From contig NC_071669.1 in assembly GCF_028554725.1 (NCBI RefSeq), positions 47,881,501 to 47,945,500 on the forward strand: a DNA stretch of 64,000 bases, in the 5' to 3' direction. Shown in pieces: positions 56,581 through 64,000 of the stretch. The notes beneath the pieces are model-generated. The model did not search any database. It saw only the letters and a program-made list of their open reading frames with translations, and was not told the DNA's origin. Both the position numbers and the translations under genes were made by a program. This DNA comes from Zeugodacus cucurbitae. Its lineage: Eukaryota; Arthropoda; Insecta; Diptera; Tephritidae. Position 1 is the first letter of the stretch. The number at the start of each line of letters is the position of its first letter.

Positions 56581-59500
56581 CTGGCTTTGTAAAATTCTAG
56601 GCTTAAGATATAAACAAAAATCAACTGTCGCGATATTTGTCGCCTAAAAAATCACAATGATGGGATTAACCGGAGGTTAACTAACCAACCTTTGGCGTAT
56701 ATGGAATTGTTGCTATCTCCCGCTAGTTCTTATCTTAAACTATCATTAGTTGAAAGATATAGTACCGAGACGTTGAGTAATCTTTCAAAATGAACTAATT
56801 CTAGTGTAGTTTGCAGTCAACCATATTTACTATAGGTATTGGTTCGAGTGAGTCACTCGCTGCGCCTGCGTTAGTAATTTTCAAAGCTCGTCACTGTTGT
56901 TTGTCAAATCTGAGTGTGTGAACGATTGGGCAGATGATTGTGGCAAATTAGTTTTGGCAATCGATTACGGCATTGATTTACTGTTACAAGGCGCGGTGGA
57001 TTGGTAATAGCGATGATTCGAGTTTATTATTTTTATTTCTTTTGAGTTATATTGGAGACTTCTGCAAACTCGGCACTCGAAGAATACTTGTTGCCAGGTG
57101 TCGCTATTGACTTCAATGGTGTATATATGTATACCTAGTTAACTAAATTTCATTGTCTAAATCTGCGATAATGATTTCCAAATTCAGTCTCTAATGAAGT
57201 GGTCAGACCTTTCCAGCAACCAACCTACATTTGAACACAGCATGCCTTCAAAGAGCTGCGCTTAATCGACCGAAAATTATGTGCTACCGTTTCAAATTAC
57301 AAATTTTGCCAACTTTTCATAAGCCAAACTTTTGTCATTGCAACTTTTTGCTAACTACTTGAGTGTCAAACGAACATACAAGCAACACCGAGTGCTTTTG
57401 TAGGCGCATTGCCGACCTTTCCATGAGCACAGGGTGACACACATGCATATGTATGACCACCTTCAGCACTCTTCTATCTAATAAGCACACACTTATGCAT
57501 TTACATTTATTTCTATTTGAGTATAGGATAGTAGTTGCAAACAATTGCCATTAAAACTAAAGTCATCCTCACGCAATTACCCAAACGCTTTGCGCCAAAA
57601 ATCGAAGCGAATAAGTGCAACAAAAACAAGCACTGATGACATTTACTTATTTTATTTTATTTCATCTATATTTGTATTTGTTGTTTCTTTTTTCTATTTG
57701 CATTGCAGCCAAAGAGGAAATGTCGCTGTTGCAATAGAAATTGCCTTAGTCGCCATACTTGCATATATGTATGTATGTGTGGCGTGTGTGACTCAATGGC
57801 TTTGGGGCTGCTGATTTTCTGCTTTTGCATATTAAATTCGCATAAGAAAAAATTGTCGGACATCCGCCGCCAATATCCTGCCTGACGCTGTCTGCCTGTG
57901 AATTTAGTTGCTCGGTAGGTTTTTGCCTGCGCCGCGTGTCTGCCATGCTTATGTGTACCCACGTGTTGTTGTAAATGTTGCTGTGTGCTGTGTAAGTAGC
58001 AATTTTATTAGTTAAGTGGGTTGTTTGACTTTCGACTGTCCGAGTTTTTTGGCATTCTCCAATTTCCGGAATGGGTGTGGGGATTCGCATTCATGAGTAG
58101 TGCGTTGCGCTGTGGGAACTTAGTGTAGCGAAGCTTTGCTTCTAGTTTGGTTTTGTTTGGGTTTGAGACTAACAGTGTGTGAATTTAGTTTTAGTAAAAT
58201 AAAAGTCCATAATATTCGATATATTCTTGTTGAATAAATAAATATAGTTATATTTAATAAATTTATTCTGACAGCAATTTTCTTTAAAACATGCCATCAC
58301 GAAAGCATCAAGTTTAACGAAGTAAAATATATCTTGGTTTTCTGTATAACTGTTGAAGTAAATAAATAAATAAACTCTTTAACGAAAGTGTTCTAGTTAA
58401 AGTACGCTCTCTCTGTAACTGCCGATTTTATTATGAAAGAAATATCATAATGGCTTATGCTATCTTCGAAATTACTGTTCACTTTAAGCTATTTAATAAA
58501 AGTAATTTTCTTTATTCTAGCTAAAAATGTCCAACAACAGCCCAGCAAAGCAAAAAAGAAACAAGATACATCCGTACTTTTCCCGTATCAAACTTTACCT
58601 TATAGACGGATCCACCGACAAATAAATAATTCATCATTAAGTCAGTCTCTATATCAATTTCCAGTCAGATAACTTTAGCGTGAATAACTTGAGATCAAAA
58701 ACGCAGACTGGCGAACAATACGATATTATAGCGATTCGATCGGATCATTACATCTCTTCACTGGTAAGTGGTTTAGAATACTTATAATTGCTTTAAGATA
58801 TAAAAACTCTTGAGCGCTGGCTCATCAGCTTTTTAGATAATACTTGGGCTAGTTAATATAAAACAAATTGATTACCTTTATATATCAGTTTAAATCACTG
58901 AAGAAGTAAATATGTTTATTCATATGGAATATCCTTAAATCCACTTAACTGGATCTTATCATAGTTCAAAGTTTTCCATATATTTTTTGTTGCGTCTTTA
59001 CTTAAGACCGAGTGTTATTTATACTACGGGTTTTCAAGAAGAAATAAAACGTATAGAATTTAATGTTATGACCATGAAGAATTGAATTCTACTATAAAGA
59101 TAAGGGTTTGTCATTATGTGTCACAAGTGATTTTGGCTAGCTCGAATAAATTCCAACAGAGAGTCCCAATTTTCGTCCAATTTTCGCTGCAACTTTGTTC
59201 CGGAGTAAGGCTGTTATGAAATGGCAAACCAAACTGTGTACAAATCAATTACCAGCTATCAAAAAGATCAATTCCGGAGAAAGTATGGTCTCATTGAAAA
59301 CCACACGTCTAAAAAACACCCATTATTTGTAAAAACATTCACAGAACACTTCAAGAATCGTCTTATAATAATTTGTCTTATCTCACAGTTTTGCATTAAG
59401 ACCCACATTGAGAAACTTGGAGAGTTATTCGTCGAGATATGTCACTGGGGACGAATGTAGCTTTCAAATGGTGAAACAATTTTTTTAAATCAGCACAGTA

Positions 59501-59681
59501 GTTTTTGAGTTTATTCATTACAAACATACATACAAATCTATCCTCTTTATAATAGCAGTATAGATAATTTGCTTTAGGAAAACCTATGATTTTAAACGAT
59601 TCTGTATTCAAATAATAAACGAATCGAATGAAAATCCCGACAGTTTTACATACAAATAATGTCAATGTCATAAGGAATTCC
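56581..59681. other. Non-coding DNA, GC-richer block at 57.5-58.2 kb
   Basis: No gene is supported. Bases 57700-58100 have overlapping short frames on both strands and CTGCCTG-type words. The rest is AT-rich. Confidence 0.4.
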
Positions 59682-59721
59682 AAGAAGTCTGTAATGCCTC
59701 TTGACTTGATCCAAATTAATT
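59682..59721 (+). repeat. 40-base sequence repeated inverted at 55179-55218
   Basis: 38 of 40 bases match the reverse complement of 55179-55218. Both copies can be read as KK(C/S)VM(S/P)LDLIQIN, so they may be pieces of one element's coding sequence. Each copy lies within 40 bases of another transposon end. Confidence 0.6.
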
Positions 59722-59757
59722 ACAAATTGAACAAAAATTAGAAGAACATTGGTGAGG

Positions 59758-60243
59758 TGTATCAAGCATAAATCGGCATAGACCATAGACTTGACGTAGT
59801 CCCACAGGAACTAATCTAACGGCGTCAAATCACACGACCGAGGCGGTGAATTGACTGGGCCATTTTGTGAGATAACACGTTCACCAAATTTGGTTTTGTG
59901 GCTTGTGGTGCTGTCCTGTTGGAAGCACCTAATATCCAAGTCCATATCATCCAATTCGGGCAAAAAATATTCGGTTATCATTGAGCGGTAGTGATTCCCA
60001 TTCACACTAACGTTCCGGTCTTGGACATCACGAAAGAAGTGTGTCCCATTGACGGGTTGCAATGGTGACTCATGGACTACGTGTGGATTGCTGTCTGACC
60101 AATAACGCAATAATAATACCAATAATTTTACTTATTGACGAAGCCGTTCAGTCAGAAATGAGCCTCATCATAGCCAGAAATGAAATATCGTGTGCTGTCC
60201 CTATCGGTCTACTTTTGTAGCTACCTTATAGCAAAACCCTTTA
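59758..60243 (-). mobile_element. Tc1/mariner-like transposase fragment with one terminal repeat
   Basis: Minus-strand reading gives DSNPHVVHESPLQPVNGTHF, DRNVSVNGNHYRSMITEYF, DLDIRCFQQDSTTSHKTKF and PRSCDLTPLDYFLWDYVKSM. The catalytic QQDGAT-type box is altered to QQDSTT. The right terminus (60195-60243, gctgtccctatcggtctact...) is the reversed left end of the element at 52500. The other terminus is lost. It is not functional. Confidence 0.75.
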
Positions 60244-62639
60244 CTTGAAATCCCATTTCGTCCCTATTAAGAAGTGGGAAGTGCTAAGTCTTATAGATTT
60301 TGGTCGATATGAATTTCTTTGAAGGATATTCACGCAAACATTATTATTATCATCACACATTATTAAAAAGTGATTTAAGGTTAAAGTAAAAAGTATTTTC
60401 TTTATAAACTCTTCTCTTTCCCAATTTGGTACTATCCTTTGGTTTTATTATATAAAATTCCCTTTGAATTACTTACGGACTTTATTAGAATTTTTATGTG
60501 TTAGGATATCCCAAAAATCGAGTTTAAAAAGTGTTTCGACGTTTGAAGCGGCAATGAACATACATATATATTTTTTTAAATTAAAATTACCGATATTTTT
60601 TTGTCACATCTCGTATAGCTATGGCCTTCTCCTAGTTTTTCCTACATGTTCTCAAAGTGCAACTGATCTTTCTCAAGAACATTTTGTCTATATTCCTAGC
60701 AAAGAGCTAATGCTAGAGGCAACAGACAGCAAAATCTCGGAGAGCTAGAAACTGGGTATATATGTACTAGGATAGTACAAAGTTTTGGGATTTCTTTGCA
60801 TTGTTGAGAGATATTGACTCTGCTTTGGTTTTTAGTCTATTGGAGTATATGCCTCATTATAGACCACATTAAAGGCGTGTTATTGCCCACTGTATACTCG
60901 AATTTGCGTGTACTGTATTGTTTTCTTTTTTTTCAAACATTTCGAACTTCTCACAGCGACTGTATTAAAATTATGTAAAAAACCAACAGCAACAACCAAC
61001 TCATTTGAATTCATGAAATTCGTGGCGTATAAGTAACCTAAAACAAAAATACGTTTTTGGCAGCGCTTGTTGGCTGTGGAAAAGGGGAGGAGCACAACAA
61101 CAAGAACAGCTATAATAATGGCTAACAAGCGGTAGTAAAAACAGCAACAACTACGTAAGCGAAAAGTGCCACTAATAGTAACGGAAAATCAACGCTGGGC
61201 GGCAAAGCTGGCGATTTTAAAGATTTAAATAGCGGCACTTTCCTCAACGGCTGATCGGATAAAGCACACACTGAGTGCAGTGAATGTTGCAAAGGACCTT
61301 TGGCGCCTGCCAGATTTATGATACCGAAACTGAATTATTCTTGCTTGTTGATTTTCATCTTTGCCAACGATCTCTCTCTCTGTCTTGCGAATTTGACTGC
61401 GCTTTCGTTGCGACAATTTTTATGTTTAATAATAAATAAAATAAAATGCATGCACGAGCGTAAAGTTACTTAACAGTGAAATTAATTTTCGGTTGGCTGG
61501 CGTTTTTCTGCGTTGCGTTGCGTTGCGAAGCTTTTTGGCAAATTACATCGTTCGTTCGCTGCTGCAGCAGCAATAACAACAAGCAGCATTGGTTGACATT
61601 GAATGTTGCAAGCGATGACAATTTTTATATGCTTTTATTATTTGTTATTTGCTGGGCGAATGTGCGAAAGCGTTGATGGTGTAAACAAATAAACAAAGCG
61701 GTGCTCACACACACACACTTACATACATACATATATATGTATGTTGCCAGTTTATATGATTATGCATGGGCATCCAACAGCGCGCTGTGATGGAACGCCA
61801 GCCAACGCAATGCTGCATACGATGATTTTCATTGCTATAATATACTTAAAAAATATACACAACACACACATATGTGCACATATAATACAATATATGTATG
61901 TGTGCGTTTGTATGCACTTGCAACAGGCAGTAACTTACCACTTGCGTATGCGTAAAGTGCCAACGTTGTGGCATTCACCAACGCAAACATCAACTTCAGG
62001 CACAACAACAACAAAACATGCAACAACAAACTCAAAAAAGTACAATAACAACAACAACAAGCAACAACAACAACCATATGTTGCAAGCAGCAAGCAAAAA
62101 ATAAAATAAAACGTCGCAATACAAAAAATATGGACAAGAGATTGCATTTTTGATAAGATGTCATTAAAAGCGATCGATTTTCCGCAATGCGTGGATCTGC
62201 TGGACATATTTATGGGTTTCCATGCAACTCGCGTTGTGGCGGCGCGTGCAGTGTCGACAGCATGTAAAAGAGAAGAAATGGCGAAAAAATTGCCTTAGTA
62301 GCGAAGAAGAAGGCGGTAGCTGCACATATGTACCACGCAGCAGCAACAACAAAAGTAAAAAAATACGGAGGAGGCGTACAAAAACAAAGAAACGTTATAC
62401 TCCACATTGATCAATTCATTGCTATGCAACGCAGACGCATGCATATGCATGTGGCAGGCACTGAGAAAAAATAATCTCCACTTTTTTCCAGCACTTCTTG
62501 GAATGTTGGCCAAAAGTTGGTTAGCGACCTAACCATTTCTCTCTGGGGATACATACTAGGTCACTGAAGTCTCGAAATATTTTGGAGAATAATCAAAAAA
62601 ACTTACTTTTCAGGTATGAACAACCTTTTACTCTCTTTC
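60244..62639. other. Non-coding DNA, GC-richer block at 61.0-62.5 kb
   Basis: Contains a (CA)n and (CATA)n run near 61705-61742, CAACAACAAC runs at 62000-62080 and a GTGGCAGGC word at 62450. No gene is supported. Confidence 0.4.
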
Positions 62640-62975
62640 CCTCGCAGATCGGCGCCAGTTGTAGATCCCAAGTGTAACCAAGTCGCTCTCCACCTGGTCT
62701 TTCCAACGGAGTGGAGGCCTTCGCCTTCCACGGCTTCCTCCGGCGGGTTCTGCATCGAACACTTTCAGAACAGGAGTGTTTTCTTCCATTCAGAAAACAT
62801 GACTTTCGAAAACTCCTAGTGACGTCTCATCTGATGTTGACATCATCCATGCTTCTGCACCATAAAGCAGACGGGAATGATAAGCCCCTTATAGAGTTTG
62901 ATTTTGGTTCGTCGAGAGAGGACTTTACTTTTCAATTGCGTACTCAGTCCAAAGTAGCACCTGTTGAAGTATTAG
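62640..62975 (-). mobile_element. RTE-type LINE, RT C-terminal fragment
   Basis: The plus strand shares 'ctccacctggtctttccaacggagtggaggcct', 'ggttctgcatcgaacactttcagaac', 'cgaaaactcctagtgacgtctcatc' and 'gcttctgcaccataaag' with 54820-55060, the RTE fragment there. It is reversed and frame-broken. Confidence 0.7.
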
Positions 62976-63019
62976 TCGACATAGCGTCCTGCTTGTTCGA
63001 AAAAGTAAAAGTCGAAAAT

Positions 63020-63430
63020 ATTTTTCTTGATCTCGCCGATTTGGGACATTACAGAACACAGTTTAAAAGATAATTCCACCTCGTCCTCCTGAATGCAGTT
63101 TCTACAGCTAGCATCCGGTAAGACTTTTAACCTTATCTCAATGGAACAATGACCAGTTATAACCCTTAATACTAAGCAGAGGTAGACTTTACTGAGAGCG
63201 AAGAGCTCGGTAGACCTCCTGCGATTCAACTTAGGCCAGAAGCATCTGGTTATTGTGCTAGTGACTGACCAGCACTTGACCAGCGCAGCCGAGTCTGATC
63301 CGTCCAGTAGTAAATCACAATAGGACAACGGAGTCCCTAAATGTTTCTGTGCTGCTAATTGTGAGGTTGACGTTCCTGACCTTGCAAGCTCATCCATTAC
63401 ACTTACAATTTCCCGCGATTCCGCTGGAAA
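63020..63430 (-). mobile_element. LOA/I-like LINE, RNase H tail and C-terminus
   Basis: A 141-codon minus-strand frame reads MDELARSGTSTSQLAAQKHL (end of RNase H), CWSVTSTITRCFWPKL, NRRRSTELFALSKVYLCLVL, RVITGHCSIEIRLKVLP and ASCRNCIQEDEVE. This is the usual end of LOA/I-type ORF2. It matches the reversed fragments at 36486 and 51444. It is truncated at both ends and adjoins an RTE fragment in the same orientation. Confidence 0.75.
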
Positions 63431-64000
63431 ACATATTCTGATATAATATTATATTCAAAGCTCGCTGAAGAATGGGAACTGGTGTATATAATTGTATTCT
63501 TCATAATTTGTAGTGTTTTCGACTAAGCGCCTCAGCAGGTTTCATGTGGACGAAATTGTCTTCAACTTTTTCGATATGTAGTCAACAATGCGTCGGGCCG
63601 CAAGGATATTGATTTTTTATTTAGCGTTAGATGAGCGATATTTAAACTTATACTGTTCGACTGCTTCAAGATTAATTCACTTACTTGCCTCATCTATAAA
63701 ATCTGGTTGTCTGTAGCCATGGACAAATTCCTCGTTCCTTCGTTTACTTTTGTGCAAATCAACTATATTTAACTGTTTGTAGTTAGTGATTTAGGAAGGG
63801 CGCCGAAGGTTCTTCCAAGTCTAAAATAAGCCTACATAAGCGAGATAGAGAAAATTTGTTTGCGCTGTAGGAAGTACGTTAGGAAATTCTTTTTCAAGTG
63901 CCTGTTGCAAGATCTAAAGCAGAAATTAATGGTTTTGAATACTTTTCTCAGATTGTAGATTGGTCATTTCTTTCTTGAACATGAACCCAAAACAATAGTT
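63431..64000. other. Unassigned DNA at the right edge
   Basis: No gene or repeat recognised. Confidence 0.4.

Overview
This is nuclear DNA of a higher fly. Genes are split by short GT-AG introns, intergenic DNA is AT-rich, and there is debris from insect Tc1/mariner, Jockey, RTE and LOA/I-type elements. The repeat types and gene families suggest a true fruit fly (Tephritidae) rather than Drosophila. That is an impression, not a proof. I saw no tRNA, rRNA, CRISPR array or prokaryotic feature.

Left part (1-14.5 kb): a tandem array of five minus-strand genes for small secreted DUF1091 proteins. Each has four exons with almost identical exon lengths (about 48, 168, 165 and 147 bases). Copies 2-5 are intact, encode 175-176 residues and share an upstream block. 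Copy 1 keeps open exons 2-4 but has lost its start codon. Copies of an unnamed 1.0-1.5 kb dispersed repeat ('family A') and one related 'family B' copy lie between the genes. Bases 1-180 repeat the 5' flank of copy 1, so another array member probably lies just left of the window.

Middle part (14.7-24.3 kb): a decayed, unrecognised coding remnant, a fold-back family A chimera, a plus-strand gene for a DIPK1/FAM69-type divergent kinase with a Jockey-type fragment in one intron, a 0.9 kb tract that is almost pure A on one strand, and a complete minus-strand Nudix gene for a diphosphoinositol polyphosphate phosphohydrolase (Drosophila Aps type, 163 residues).

Right part (24.3-64 kb): no gene that I can support. 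Transposon graveyards (31-32.7, 36.5-37, 39.1-41.6, 43.7-45, 47.5-49, 51.4-53.2, 54.7-56.6, 59.7-60.2 and 62.6-63.4 kb) alternate about every 4 kb with transposon-poor, GC-richer blocks full of GTT/CAA runs and repeated GTGGCAAGTG/GCCACATG words. This looks like a regulatory or intronic desert. Two DNA elements have clear ends: an internally deleted mariner (32038-32733, TA duplication) and a 441-base Harbinger-like MITE (47615-48055, TAA duplication) sitting inside a retroelement fragment whose frame is restored when the MITE is removed.
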